From CAYUYV01 sp964561475 (GTDB taxonomy: Bacteria > Pseudomonadota > Alphaproteobacteria > JAJFIK01): DNA of 64,000 bases. Location: NCBI GenBank assembly GCA_964561475.1, contig CAZLPU010000012.1, positions 1 through 64,000 on the forward strand, written 5' to 3'. A model generated the notes under the pieces. It searched no databases, was not told where the DNA came from, and was given only the letters and a program-made list of their open reading frames with translations. Below are positions 16,643 through 25,591 of the stretch, piece after piece. A program made the translations under genes and the position numbers. Every line of letters begins with the position of its first letter. Position 1 is the first letter of the stretch.

Positions 16643-17932
16643 ATGGGTGCGGATCAACTCGACAGTCTTTATCGTGCAATTGAAGACCGGCGCGGCGCGG
16701 CAGTCGAACTGACCCGCGACCTGATCCGGATTCCAACGGTGAACCCTCCGGGCGAGGGCTACCGGGACTGCGCGGAGTTTCTGGGCAACCGATTGGCCCG
16801 CTGCGGGTTCGATGTGCGGTATGTGCGGGCGGAGGGCACACCGGGGGACAGTGCTGCCTATCCCCGTTTCAATCTTGTTGCCCGCCGGGAAGGTGTGCGC
16901 CCGGGTCCTTGCGTCCATTTCAATGGCCACATTGATGTGGTCGAGGCGGGGCAGGGCTGGAGCGTCGATCCGTTCGCGGGTGAGGTGCGCGCCGGGAAGG
17001 TGTTCGGCCGGGGGGCCTGCGACATGAAAGGCGGGATCGCCGCGGCGGTCGTTGCGGTCGAGGCCCTGATCGCGGTCTATCCCGATCTGCCCGGTGCCCT
17101 GGAAATTTCCGCCACAGCCGACGAGGAGTCCGGCGGGTTCGGCGGTGTAGCCTATCTGGCGGAACAGGGCTGGTTCTCAAGGTCCCGGGTGGATCATGTC
17201 ATCATCCCCGAGCCGTTGAATGTGGACCGGATCTGCCTCGGGCATCGGGGTGTCTGGTGGGCGGAGATCGAGACGAAAGGGCGGATCGCCCACGGGTCCA
17301 TGCCGTTTCTGGGCGAGGACGCAGTCCGGCATATGGGAGCGGTTCTGGACCGGATTGAACGGGATCTCCTGCCTGCGCTGGCGTCACGGCGTTCCGACAT
17401 GCCCGTGGTGCCGCCGGAGGCGCGCCGTTCGACACTGAACATCAACTCCATCCATGGTGGACAGGGGGAGGTTCACGGCTCACTGCCATCCCCGTGCGTT
17501 CCGGATTCCTGCCGCATGGTGATCGACCGGCGCTTCCTCATCGAAGAGGACATCAGCGCCGTGAAAGGGGAAATGAAAGCGCTGCTTGATACCCTCACCC
17601 GGGAGCGGGCGGCCTTCCAATACGAAATGAGGGACATGTTCGAGGTTCTGCCCAGCATGACGGACAAGGACGCGCCGGTGGTCCAGGCCACGGCCCGGGC
17701 GATTGAATCCGTTCTGGGCCGGACCCCGGAATTTGTCTGTTCGCCCGGGACCTATGACCAGAAACACATCTCCCGGATTGGTGGTCTGAAAGACTGTATT
17801 GCCTATGGCCCTGGCATCCTCGATCTGGCCCACCAGCCGGACGAGTATGTATTGATCGACGATCTCGTCCAGTCCGCCCAGGTCATGGCAGTTGCGGCCC
17901 ATGCGCTTTTGACCGGCGCCCCAGTGAGGTGA
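16643..17932 (+). CDS. M20-family amidohydrolase (ArgE/DapE-like deacylase or peptidase)
   Basis: The 429-residue cytoplasmic protein starts at the ATG at 16643; the 28 codons before it look non-coding. The two-metal site of M20 enzymes is visible: His96-x-Asp98 in FNGHIDVV, Asp127 in ACDMKGG, the Glu161-Glu162 pair in TADEESGG, the acid in IIPEP, and the final His in LAHQPDE. A dimerisation domain lies between, with KGRIAHGSMP. It hydrolyses an amide bond, either N-acyl amino acid to amino acid or a dipeptide-like bond. It is the first gene of the transport operon, with the next gene starting 4 bases after its stop. Exact substrate unknown. Confidence 0.88.
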   Translation: MGADQLDSLYRAIEDRRGAAVELTRDLIRIPTVNPPGEGYRDCAEFLGNRLARCGFDVRYVRAEGTPGDSAAYPRFNLVARREGVRPGPCVHFNGHIDVVEAGQGWSVDPFAGEVRAGKVFGRGACDMKGGIAAAVVAVEALIAVYPDLPGALEISATADEESGGFGGVAYLAEQGWFSRSRVDHVIIPEPLNVDRICLGHRGVWWAEIETKGRIAHGSMPFLGEDAVRHMGAVLDRIERDLLPALASRRSDMPVVPPEARRSTLNINSIHGGQGEVHGSLPSPCVPDSCRMVIDRRFLIEEDISAVKGEMKALLDTLTRERAAFQYEMRDMFEVLPSMTDKDAPVVQATARAIESVLGRTPEFVCSPGTYDQKHISRIGGLKDCIAYGPGILDLAHQPDEYVLIDDLVQSAQVMAVAAHALLTGAPVR

Positions 17933-17936
17933 TGAC

Positions 17937-20627
17937 ATGATGCGCACGCCCCCAGTGAGTGCCGGCCAGATGACAGCGGGCGCAACAACAACCCGCAGCG
18001 TGACGACCGGAGAGCCATCGTGTTTTCCGGCGCGGCTCGCCTCGTGTGTTCTGGGCGGGCTTTCTTCGACCGGCCGCATTCTGTTCGGGATGCTGGCCCT
18101 GATGGCGTGTGTGGTTCTGGCTGGGGCACCGGCAGCGGCGAACGGGACCCTGAAGGTTGGCGTTCAGCTCGAGCCCCCCAATCTGGATCCAACCTCCGGC
18201 GCCGCGGCGGCGATTGACGAAGTGGTCTACGCCAATGTCTTCGAAGGTCTGACGCGGATCGACCGGGACGGGTCTGTGGTTCCCGGCCTCGCCAGTGACT
18301 GGACCGTGACCGAAGAGGGCAGCGTCTACACCTTTACCCTGCGGGAGAACGTCAAATTCCACGACGGCACGGATTTCGACGCCGAAGACGTGATCTTCTC
18401 TCTGAACCGGATCATTGAGCCCTCCTCCACCAATGCCCAGAAAGCCCTGTTCAAGCCGATCCAGTCCGTGGAAAAGCTTGGCAGCCACAAGGTGCGGGTG
18501 ACCCTCTCCAAGCCCGTCGGCGCGTTCCTGACCTATCTCGGCTGGGGCGACGCGGTGATGGTGGCACAGGAAACGGCGGATCAGAACGGTGTCAGTCCGG
18601 TGGGAACAGGCCCCTTCCGCTTCGAACGCTGGCGCCGTGGCTATTCAATCAATCTTGTACGCAATGAAACCTATTGGGGCACGCCCGCCAAGCTTGAGCG
18701 GGTGGTGTTTCAGTTCATCCCCGATCCGACCGCCGCCTTTGCGGCCATGGTGGCGGGAGACGTGGACGGTTTCCCCAACTATCCGGCCCGGGAAAACCTC
18801 CCTCACTTTGAAAAAAGCGACCGCTTCCAGCTTCTGGTGGGTGCCTCGGAAGCGGAAATGATCCTCGCCCTGAACAACAAGAGCGGGCCCTTGGCGGATG
18901 TAAGGGTCCGTCGGGCCCTTTCCCATGCGGTCAACCGCCAGGATGTGATCGATGGATCGCTGTTCGGCTATGGCCTGCCCATCGGCTCCCACTTCCCGCC
19001 CTGGGACCCGGCCTATGAGGATCTGACGGGCCTCTACCCCTATGACCCGGACCGGGCCCGGACCTTGCTCGCCGAAGCCGGATATCCGGACGGGTTCCAG
19101 CTCAGGCTGAAACTGCCGCCGCCGAGCTATGCCCGGCGGGCCGGGGAAATCGTTGCGGCCCAGCTCGCAGATGTCGGCATCCGGGTGCGGGTGGAAAACC
19201 TGGAATGGGCCCAATGGCTCGACCAGGTGTTCAAGAACCGCAATTACGACCTGACCATCGTGGCTCATACCGAGCCCATGGACATCGATATCTATGCCCG
19301 TGACGACTACTACTTCCAGTATGACAACCCGGAAGTGCGCCGCCTGATCGCCGAACTGAACGGCACGTTCGACGCGGCCCGCCGGACCGAGATCCTGAAG
19401 CGGGTCCAGCGCCTGATTGCCCAGGACGCGGCCAATGTGTTCATCGCCGGTGCGGAGAAGACGGCCGTCTGGCGCACGGAAGTTTCCGGTGTCTGGGCGA
19501 ACGCGCCTGTGCAGGCCAATGACCTGACCGACGCGGCAATCTCCGATGCGGAGCCCATGCCCAGTCCCGGCGGTTTCGATGCCTTCGGCGCGGTCCTGCT
19601 CATGATCATTCTGGCCTGTACCGTCTACGGCGCATCGATCCTGGCCCGCTCCGGTCCGGCCTATCTGTTCAACCGGCTGATCACTTTGTTCCTCACCCTG
19701 GTGGGCGCGTCCTTGGTTGTGTTCGTCCTCCTTGAGGTTGTGCCCGGCGACCCTGCTGAGTTCATGATGGGCATCAAGGCAGAACCGGAGGCTGTTCAGG
19801 CTCTGCGCGAGCAATTGGGCCTCGACCGCCCTGCATGGCTGCGCTACCTTGATTGGCTCGGCGGTTTGCTGACTGGGAATCTTGGGGTGAGCTATACCTA
19901 CCAAGTCCCCGTCGCTGAGCTCATATGGGACCGGGTGTTCGTGTCTCTCCCGCTCGCGATCATGGCGCTCACGCTTTCCGCCGCCATTGCCATCCCCGCT
20001 GGAGTACTCGCGGCCGCCAACCGGTCCAAAACAACGGATATCCTGGTGATGGGGGCCGCGCAGACCGGCATCGCCATTCCGAATTTTTGGCTCGCGATGC
20101 TGCTGGTGCTCATGTTCTCGACCACATTCAGACTGGTGACCGCCGGAGGCTTTCCGGGCTGGGATGAAGGCACGCTCACCGCGTTGCAATCCTTCATCCT
20201 GCCTGCCGTTGCCCTTGCGGTGCCCCAGGCAGCCATTCTGGCCCGGGTCATGCGCTCGGCCCTGCTGGAGACCCTGAACGAAGATTACATCCGCACCGCC
20301 AGGGCCAAGGGTCTCAGCGAGGGCGGCGTGCTGCGCCGTCATGCGCTCCAGAACGCCATGATCCCGGTGCTCACCATCCTGGGTCTGCAATTCGCCTTCC
20401 TGCTGGCCGGCGGCGTGATCATCGAAAACGTGTTCTACCTGCCCGGTCTCGGCCGGCTTGTGTTCCAGGCCATCACCCAGCGGGACCTGATCGTGGTCCA
20501 GAGTGTCGTAATGATCCTGGTCTTCGCCGTGGTGGTGATGGCGTTCCTGGTGGATCTGGCCTACGGCGTGGTGGATCCGCGCCTGCGCCATGGCCGGGGG
20601 CAAACCGTCCGTGAGGTGCGCGCATGA
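17937..20627 (+). CDS. Fused peptide-binding protein (family 5) and DppB-type permease
   Basis: This 896-residue protein joins two parts that are normally separate. A long N-terminus of about 45 residues precedes a hydrophobic export signal (about 48-66, ending PAAA). The family 5 solute-binding domain runs from about 69 to 540: NLDPTSGAAAAIDEVVYANV, VPGLASDWTV, YTFTLRENVKFHDG, VGTGPFRFERW, and ALSHAVNRQDV. A transmembrane helix (about 545-570, AVLLMIILACTVYGASIL) returns the chain to the membrane. The DppB-like permease (about 575-896) carries VVPGDPAEFMMG and the ATPase-coupling loop DYIRTARAKGLSEG. There is no frameshift or stop at the junction. The start at 17937 has GAGGT upstream and lies 4 bases after the M20 stop. 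Confidence 0.92.
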   Translation: MMRTPPVSAGQMTAGATTTRSVTTGEPSCFPARLASCVLGGLSSTGRILFGMLALMACVVLAGAPAAANGTLKVGVQLEPPNLDPTSGAAAAIDEVVYANVFEGLTRIDRDGSVVPGLASDWTVTEEGSVYTFTLRENVKFHDGTDFDAEDVIFSLNRIIEPSSTNAQKALFKPIQSVEKLGSHKVRVTLSKPVGAFLTYLGWGDAVMVAQETADQNGVSPVGTGPFRFERWRRGYSINLVRNETYWGTPAKLERVVFQFIPDPTAAFAAMVAGDVDGFPNYPARENLPHFEKSDRFQLLVGASEAEMILALNNKSGPLADVRVRRALSHAVNRQDVIDGSLFGYGLPIGSHFPPWDPAYEDLTGLYPYDPDRARTLLAEAGYPDGFQLRLKLPPPSYARRAGEIVAAQLADVGIRVRVENLEWAQWLDQVFKNRNYDLTIVAHTEPMDIDIYARDDYYFQYDNPEVRRLIAELNGTFDAARRTEILKRVQRLIAQDAANVFIAGAEKTAVWRTEVSGVWANAPVQANDLTDAAISDAEPMPSPGGFDAFGAVLLMIILACTVYGASILARSGPAYLFNRLITLFLTLVGASLVVFVLLEVVPGDPAEFMMGIKAEPEAVQALREQLGLDRPAWLRYLDWLGGLLTGNLGVSYTYQVPVAELIWDRVFVSLPLAIMALTLSAAIAIPAGVLAAANRSKTTDILVMGAAQTGIAIPNFWLAMLLVLMFSTTFRLVTAGGFPGWDEGTLTALQSFILPAVALAVPQAAILARVMRSALLETLNEDYIRTARAKGLSEGGVLRRHALQNAMIPVLTILGLQFAFLLAGGVIIENVFYLPGLGRLVFQAITQRDLIVVQSVVMILVFAVVVMAFLVDLAYGVVDPRLRHGRGQTVREVRA

Positions 20628-21442
20628 CGCGGTGGCCTCTCAATTTGATGGCTGGAACGGTTCTGACGGCGGTCTTCGTGACCTTGGCCCTGGGCTCCTT
20701 TATCTGGACGCCCCATGAGGCCACGGCGCTGGATCTTGCCAACCGTCTGAAGGAACCGTCGGCCACCTATTGGCTCGGCACCGACCATCTAGGCCGTGAC
20801 GTCTTCTCCATGATCATGGTGGGCGCACGCAACTCCATTGCCGTGGCTCTGGTGGCTGTGGGCGTGGGGATGCTGATCGGCGTGCCGATCGGTCTTGCGG
20901 CGGCGGCCACACGGGGCTGGTTCGATGAACTCCTGATGCGGACCAATGACCTGGTGTTCGCCTTCCCGGCTCTGATCATGGCGATCCTGATCACGGCGGT
21001 ATTCGGCCCCAGCGCCATCAATGCGATCATCGCCATCGGCATTTTCAACATTCCAGTTTTTGCCCGTCTGGCCAGGGGATCGGCCCTGGCCCTGTGGCCC
21101 AAGGACTACATCCTGGCCGCTCGCAGCGCCGGAAAAGGCCGTGCACGGATTTCGTTCGAGCATATCCTGCCCAATATCGCCAGCCTCCTGATCGTTCAGA
21201 GCACGATCCAATTCTCCCTGGGCGTCATTGCCGAGGCGGGCCTGTCCTATGTGGGCCTGGGTGCCCAGCCGCCCCAGCCCAGCTGGGGCCGGATGCTGGC
21301 GGAAAGCCAGACCATGATCGACTTCGCGCCGTGGCTGGTCTGGTTTCCGGGCTTTGCGATCTTCTGCACCGTTCTGGGCATCAACCTGATGGGGGACGGT
21401 CTGCGCGACGTTCTCGATCCCCGGCTGACACGGGGGCGCTGA
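20624..21442 (+). CDS. DppC/OppC-type peptide ABC permease
   Basis: The 272-residue inner-membrane permease has about six hydrophobic segments, WLGTDHLGRDVFS near the start and the coupling loop DYILAARSAGKGRARISFEHILPN. It pairs with the permease half of the preceding fusion protein. The start ATG overlaps the preceding stop (ATGA), indicating translational coupling. It has the usual family length. Confidence 0.95.
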   Translation: MTRWPLNLMAGTVLTAVFVTLALGSFIWTPHEATALDLANRLKEPSATYWLGTDHLGRDVFSMIMVGARNSIAVALVAVGVGMLIGVPIGLAAAATRGWFDELLMRTNDLVFAFPALIMAILITAVFGPSAINAIIAIGIFNIPVFARLARGSALALWPKDYILAARSAGKGRARISFEHILPNIASLLIVQSTIQFSLGVIAEAGLSYVGLGAQPPQPSWGRMLAESQTMIDFAPWLVWFPGFAIFCTVLGINLMGDGLRDVLDPRLTRGR

Positions 21443-21443
21443 C

Positions 21444-23201
21444 GTGAGCAGGCTCCTGACCATAGAGAATCTTACTGTGAAGATCCGGGGCAAGCTCATC
21501 CTTGACAGGGTGTCCCTGGATCTGGCGTCGGGTGAGACTCTCGGGCTGGTCGGTGAATCCGGTTGCGGCAAGTCCATGACGGCCCTGGCCATCATGGGTC
21601 TGCTGCCCCACGGTGCCCAGGTCACAGGCCGTGTACTGCTCGACGGCAAGGACCTGCTCTCCATGCCCGAACGGGCCATGCGGGAAGCCCGGGGCCGGGA
21701 CATGGGCATGGTGTTCCAGGAACCCATGACTGCCCTCAACCCGGTGCACCGGATCGGCGATCAGGTGGCCGAGACCATCCGTATCCATACCGGTGTGTCC
21801 CGGGGCGAAAGCCTGGACAAGGCCGACGAGACCCTCCTGCGGGTGGGCCTGCCTCCGGAACAGGCCGGGCCTGAGCGTTACCCCCACGAGCTTTCCGGCG
21901 GCCAGCGCCAGCGGGTCATCATCGCAATGGCCGTGGCCCTCAAGCCAAAACTGCTGATCGCGGACGAGCCCACCACCGCCCTGGATGTGACCACCCAGGC
22001 CCAGGTGCTGGAACTGCTGCGCACCCTCTGCGACGAGGACGGCACAGGCCTGCTGCTGATCACCCACGACCTGGCCGTGGTGGCGGACATGGCCGATCAG
22101 GTGGCCATCATGAAAGAGGGCACCATTGTCGAGCGGGATGAAACCGGGAAGTTCTTCTCGGGAACCCGCCATGAATATTCCCGCAAGCTCCTGCTGGCAG
22201 CCACCCACCGGCCGGTGCGCAACGGTCCCCGGCCGGGCCCGGATTCCGATGTCATTCTGAAAGCGGACAATGTCGTCAGGGAGTATCCGGTCCAGGGCAC
22301 CGGGTTTTCCTTGAGCCCACGCAAGCCCGTGCGGGCTGTGGACGGGGTCTCCTTCGATATCCGCAAGGGTGAAAGCCTCGGCCTTGTGGGAGAGTCCGGT
22401 TGCGGCAAGTCTACGTTGAGCCGTGTGCTGATGGGTCTGGACCGGGCCCAGGGCGGGACCGTGCGTCTCGAGGGCATGGACGTCAGCCCGAAAAACACTC
22501 CTGAAATGCGCCAGGTGCGCCAGAAAATCCAGCTCGTGTTCCAGGATCCCCTGGGCAGCTTCAACCCCCGTCACCGGGTCGAGCGGGTGATTTCCGAGCC
22601 GTTCCATCTGCTCGATACGCCGATTTCCGCCGTTGAACGGCGCAAGCGGGTGGAAGAGATGCTGGAACGGGTCAAGCTCCCCCTCTCCGCCGCCGACCGG
22701 TTTCCCCATCAGTTTTCCGGAGGGGAGCGTCAGCGGATCGCCATTGCCCGGGCACTGATCACCCGCCCGTCCATCGTGGTGCTGGATGAGCCGGTCTCCG
22801 CCCTTGACGTGTCCGTGCGGGCGGACGTGCTCAATCTGCTGGCGGAGCTATCCGAGAAGTTCGGCCTGTCCTACCTGTTCATTTCCCACGATCTCCACGT
22901 GGTGCGCAACATCACGGACCGTGTGATGATTATGCACGAAGGCCGGATCGTGGAAACGGGGTATACGGAGAAGGTTTTCACCAAACCCTCCAACCCCTAT
23001 ACCCTGAGCCTGATCAACGCGACCCCCACCCTTGACCCCACCTTCGGTCCCGATGAGTCCAGTTGCGGGCTGGGTGAGGGTGATCCGGACTCTGGGTTCA
23101 CCGATGATGGGTTCACCGATGATGGGTCCACCGATGATGGAACCGCCGCGGGCGGGTCCGCCGGTGACGATGACATGCCCCGTCCCGCCGCTGCCCGTTA
23201 G
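21444..23201 (+). CDS. Fused double ATPase (DppD-DppF type) of the peptide importer
   Basis: The 585-residue cytoplasmic protein has a GTG start one base after the preceding stop. Two complete ABC cassettes are present. The first (1-260) has Walker A GESGCGKSM, signature LSGGQRQRV and Walker B LLIADEPT. The second (about 270-530) has Walker A GESGCGKST, signature FSGGERQRI and Walker B IVVLDEPVSALD. Both end in the oligopeptide-specific C-terminal segment. Fused DppDF proteins are known. The last 40 residues are acidic and contain FTDDG repeats, coded by a 15-bp microrepeat, which are not part of the family. With the two preceding genes it makes a complete importer. Confidence 0.95.
   Translation: MSRLLTIENLTVKIRGKLILDRVSLDLASGETLGLVGESGCGKSMTALAIMGLLPHGAQVTGRVLLDGKDLLSMPERAMREARGRDMGMVFQEPMTALNPVHRIGDQVAETIRIHTGVSRGESLDKADETLLRVGLPPEQAGPERYPHELSGGQRQRVIIAMAVALKPKLLIADEPTTALDVTTQAQVLELLRTLCDEDGTGLLLITHDLAVVADMADQVAIMKEGTIVERDETGKFFSGTRHEYSRKLLLAATHRPVRNGPRPGPDSDVILKADNVVREYPVQGTGFSLSPRKPVRAVDGVSFDIRKGESLGLVGESGCGKSTLSRVLMGLDRAQGGTVRLEGMDVSPKNTPEMRQVRQKIQLVFQDPLGSFNPRHRVERVISEPFHLLDTPISAVERRKRVEEMLERVKLPLSAADRFPHQFSGGERQRIAIARALITRPSIVVLDEPVSALDVSVRADVLNLLAELSEKFGLSYLFISHDLHVVRNITDRVMIMHEGRIVETGYTEKVFTKPSNPYTLSLINATPTLDPTFGPDESSCGLGEGDPDSGFTDDGFTDDGSTDDGTAAGGSAGDDDMPRPAAAR
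23094..23138 (+). repeat. 15-bp in-frame tandem repeat, 3 units
   Basis: gggttcaccgatgat at 23094 and 23109 and gggtccaccgatgat at 23124, inside the 3' end of the ATPase gene. They code GFTDD, GFTDD and GSTDD. Confidence 0.92.
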
Positions 23202-23210
23202 GATCCTGCC

Positions 23211-24659
23211 ATGACCATTCCCTTCGGCACTCAGACCATGTTTGTCGGGGGCGAATGGAGCCCTGCAAGCGGCGGAACCCTTCCCCTTGAAAACCCCTCC
23301 ACCGGTGAGGAGCTCGGTCGCATCGCCCGGGGCCTGGGGAGCGATATTGACCGGGCGGTCGCCATGGCCCGGGCCTCTCTGGAGGGGCCATGGGGCGCCA
23401 TGAGCGCCAGCGAGCGGGGCAGGGTGCTCTCGCGCATGGCGGTCCTGGTTGCGCAGCAGACGGAGGAGCTGGCCCGGCTTGAGGCCCTGGATGTGGGTAA
23501 GCCCCTGACCCAGGCCCGGGCGGACGCCAAGGCCCTTGCCCGCTATTGCGAGTTTTACGGCGGCGCGGCGGATAAGCTCCACGGAGAAACCATCCCTTAT
23601 TTGAGCGGTTACACGGTCTACACCCTGCGCGAACCCCATGGGGTCACGGGTCATATCGTGCCCTGGAACTACCCCATGCAGATCATCGGCCGGTCCGTGG
23701 GCGCGGCTCTGGCCACAGGGAATGCGGTGGTGCTGAAACCCGCCGAGGAAGCCTGTCTGACCGCCCTTCTCTTTGCACGGATTGCCTCTGAAGCGGGCCT
23801 CCCCGCCGGTGCCCTCAATGTGGTGCCGGGACTCGGCGAAGAAGCCGGCGCGGCCCTGGCGGCCCATCCGGGCATCGATCATCTGTCCTTCACCGGATCC
23901 CTTGCCGTGGGCCGCCTCGTGCAGGCCGCCGCCGCGGAACATGTCGTGCCGGTGACCCTGGAGCTGGGGGGCAAGTCACCGCAGATCGTCTTTGATGATG
24001 CGGATCTGGACGCGGCCCTGCCATTCCTGGTCAATGCGGGCATTCAGAACGCGGGCCAGACCTGTTCCGCCGCATCAAGACTGTTGATCCAGCGGGGGAT
24101 CCTCCAGGAGGCCACCCGGCGGCTGAGTGCGCGCTACGCGGAGCTTGTGGTTGGTCCCGCCTCTGACGATCGGGATGTGGGTCCCCTGGTATCCGCCCGC
24201 CAGAAAGAGATTGTCGAGGGTTTCCTGCGTCAGGGGCTGGAAAGCGGTCTTGAGATTGCCGCCCGGGGCCGTATCGCCGATGGTGCGCCCTCCGGCGGGC
24301 ATTATGTAGCGCCGGTCCTGTTTACCAATGTGCCCACGGACAATGCCCTGGCCCGGGACGAGATTTTCGGACCGATACAGACCATCATCCCTTTCGATAC
24401 GGAAGAAGAAGCGGTCGCCATCGCCAACGGCACCGATTACGGCCTGGTGGCCGGGGTGTGGACCCGGGACGGTGCCCGGCAGATGCGCCTCGCGAAGGCC
24501 ATCCGTTCGGGGCAGGTGTTCATCAACAATTATGGGGCCGGCGGCGGCGTGGAGCTGCCCTTTGGCGGCACGGGAAAATCCGGCTACGGACGGGAAAAGG
24601 GCTTCGAGGCCCTGTACGGGTTCTCCCGCCTGAAAACCATTGCCGCCCTCCACGGCTAG
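23211..24659 (+). CDS. NAD(P)-dependent aldehyde dehydrogenase
   Basis: The 482-residue protein is a full-length ALDH-superfamily enzyme. VPWNYPMQIIGRS and VLKPAEEACLTALL bind the cofactor, the general base Glu is in TLELGGKSP, and the catalytic Cys is in NAGQTCSAASR. ELPFGGTGKSGYGREKG near the end is typical of betaine/aminoaldehyde and gamma-aminobutyraldehyde dehydrogenases. It oxidises an aldehyde to the acid, plausibly a semialdehyde from transaminated amino compounds. It starts 9 bases after the ATPase gene, with AGGA upstream, so it belongs to the operon. Confidence 0.93.
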   Translation: MTIPFGTQTMFVGGEWSPASGGTLPLENPSTGEELGRIARGLGSDIDRAVAMARASLEGPWGAMSASERGRVLSRMAVLVAQQTEELARLEALDVGKPLTQARADAKALARYCEFYGGAADKLHGETIPYLSGYTVYTLREPHGVTGHIVPWNYPMQIIGRSVGAALATGNAVVLKPAEEACLTALLFARIASEAGLPAGALNVVPGLGEEAGAALAAHPGIDHLSFTGSLAVGRLVQAAAAEHVVPVTLELGGKSPQIVFDDADLDAALPFLVNAGIQNAGQTCSAASRLLIQRGILQEATRRLSARYAELVVGPASDDRDVGPLVSARQKEIVEGFLRQGLESGLEIAARGRIADGAPSGGHYVAPVLFTNVPTDNALARDEIFGPIQTIIPFDTEEEAVAIANGTDYGLVAGVWTRDGARQMRLAKAIRSGQVFINNYGAGGGVELPFGGTGKSGYGREKGFEALYGFSRLKTIAALHG

Positions 24660-24749
24660 ACCCCGGTCCGTGACGGGTGCGGCGCCCAAGTCTGCGGCAT
24701 GGCCCGGCGCGTCAGAGCCGAGCGCTGCAAGGACAGGTGCTTTAGCGTT

Positions 24750-24779
24750 GGGCACTTCAGGGCTGGGCGCTTCAGATTG
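24750..24779. repeat. 15-bp tandem repeat, 2 units
   Basis: gggcacttcagggct (24750-24764) and gggcgcttcagattg (24765-24779), imperfect copies in the 134-base gap between the dehydrogenase and SDR genes. Further decayed copies may precede them from about 24720. Confidence 0.6.
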
Positions 24780-24793
24780 GAAAGGGGAGCTCC

Positions 24794-25549
24794 ATGAGGC
24801 TGGAGGGTAAACGGGCCATCGTAACCGGGGGAGCCTCCGGCTTCGGGCTCGGCATTGTCGAGACGTTTCTCCGGGAAGGGGCCCGGGTGCTCATCGCCGA
24901 TATCAACGGGGATGCCGCGATCGAGGCCGCACGCTCCCTGGACCCTGGCGCCCGCGAGGTGGTGGCCCAAGCCACGGACGTATCCCGGAACGACAGTGTT
25001 GCCGCCATGGCGGCAGCCGCGTGTGAGGCGTTCGGCGGTGTGGATATTCTCGTCAACAATGCCGGGATCGGACAAACCCCCATGCCCCTGGAGGCCATGG
25101 AGGATGATCAGTTCGACCGGATTTTCCAGGTCAATGCGCGTTCCGTCTATCTCACCGCCCGTCATGTGGTGCCTGTCCTGAAAAGTGGGGGAGCGGGGGC
25201 GATCCTGAATGTGGCCTCCACCGGCGGTGTGAGTCCCCGGCCGGGGCTGACCTGGTACAATGCCTCCAAGGGCTGGATGATCACGGCGACCCGGGCCATG
25301 GCGGTGGAACTGGCGCCCTCGGGCATTCGGGTGAACGCCATCAACCCGGTCGCCGGCGAAACGCCCCTCCTGAAGACCTTCATGGGGGAGGACACGCCGG
25401 AAATCCGCGCCAAATTCCTGTCCACCATCCCCCTGGGCCGGTTTTCCACCCCCCGGGACATGGGGGAAGCGGCGGCCTTTCTCTGTTCCGATGCAGCGTC
25501 TATGATCACTGGGGTCGCCATGGAAGTGGATGGCGGACGGTGCATCTGA
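24794..25549 (+). CDS. Short-chain dehydrogenase/reductase (classical)
   Basis: The 251-residue cytoplasmic enzyme has the cofactor motif TGGASGFGLG (residues 11-20), the NNAG motif, and the catalytic Ser-Tyr-Lys in VASTGG, then WYNASKG. An acidic residue in LIADINGD at the end of strand 2 favours NAD(H). Unlike the SDR-fold protein at 568 it keeps the standard Gly motif and Lys. The substrate is unknown, but the operon suggests a hydroxy acid or ketone intermediate. GGGGAG precedes the ATG. Confidence 0.92.
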   Translation: MRLEGKRAIVTGGASGFGLGIVETFLREGARVLIADINGDAAIEAARSLDPGAREVVAQATDVSRNDSVAAMAAAACEAFGGVDILVNNAGIGQTPMPLEAMEDDQFDRIFQVNARSVYLTARHVVPVLKSGGAGAILNVASTGGVSPRPGLTWYNASKGWMITATRAMAVELAPSGIRVNAINPVAGETPLLKTFMGEDTPEIRAKFLSTIPLGRFSTPRDMGEAAAFLCSDAASMITGVAMEVDGGRCI

Positions 25550-25591
25550 GGGTGCCGGATCCGCGTGGCGGTCCGGTCAAGGGAGACAGGG

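Noticed and set aside
18645..20603. Minus-strand frame of 652 codons
   Set aside because: It is antisense to the binding protein-permease fusion; composition is the shadow of coding sequence.
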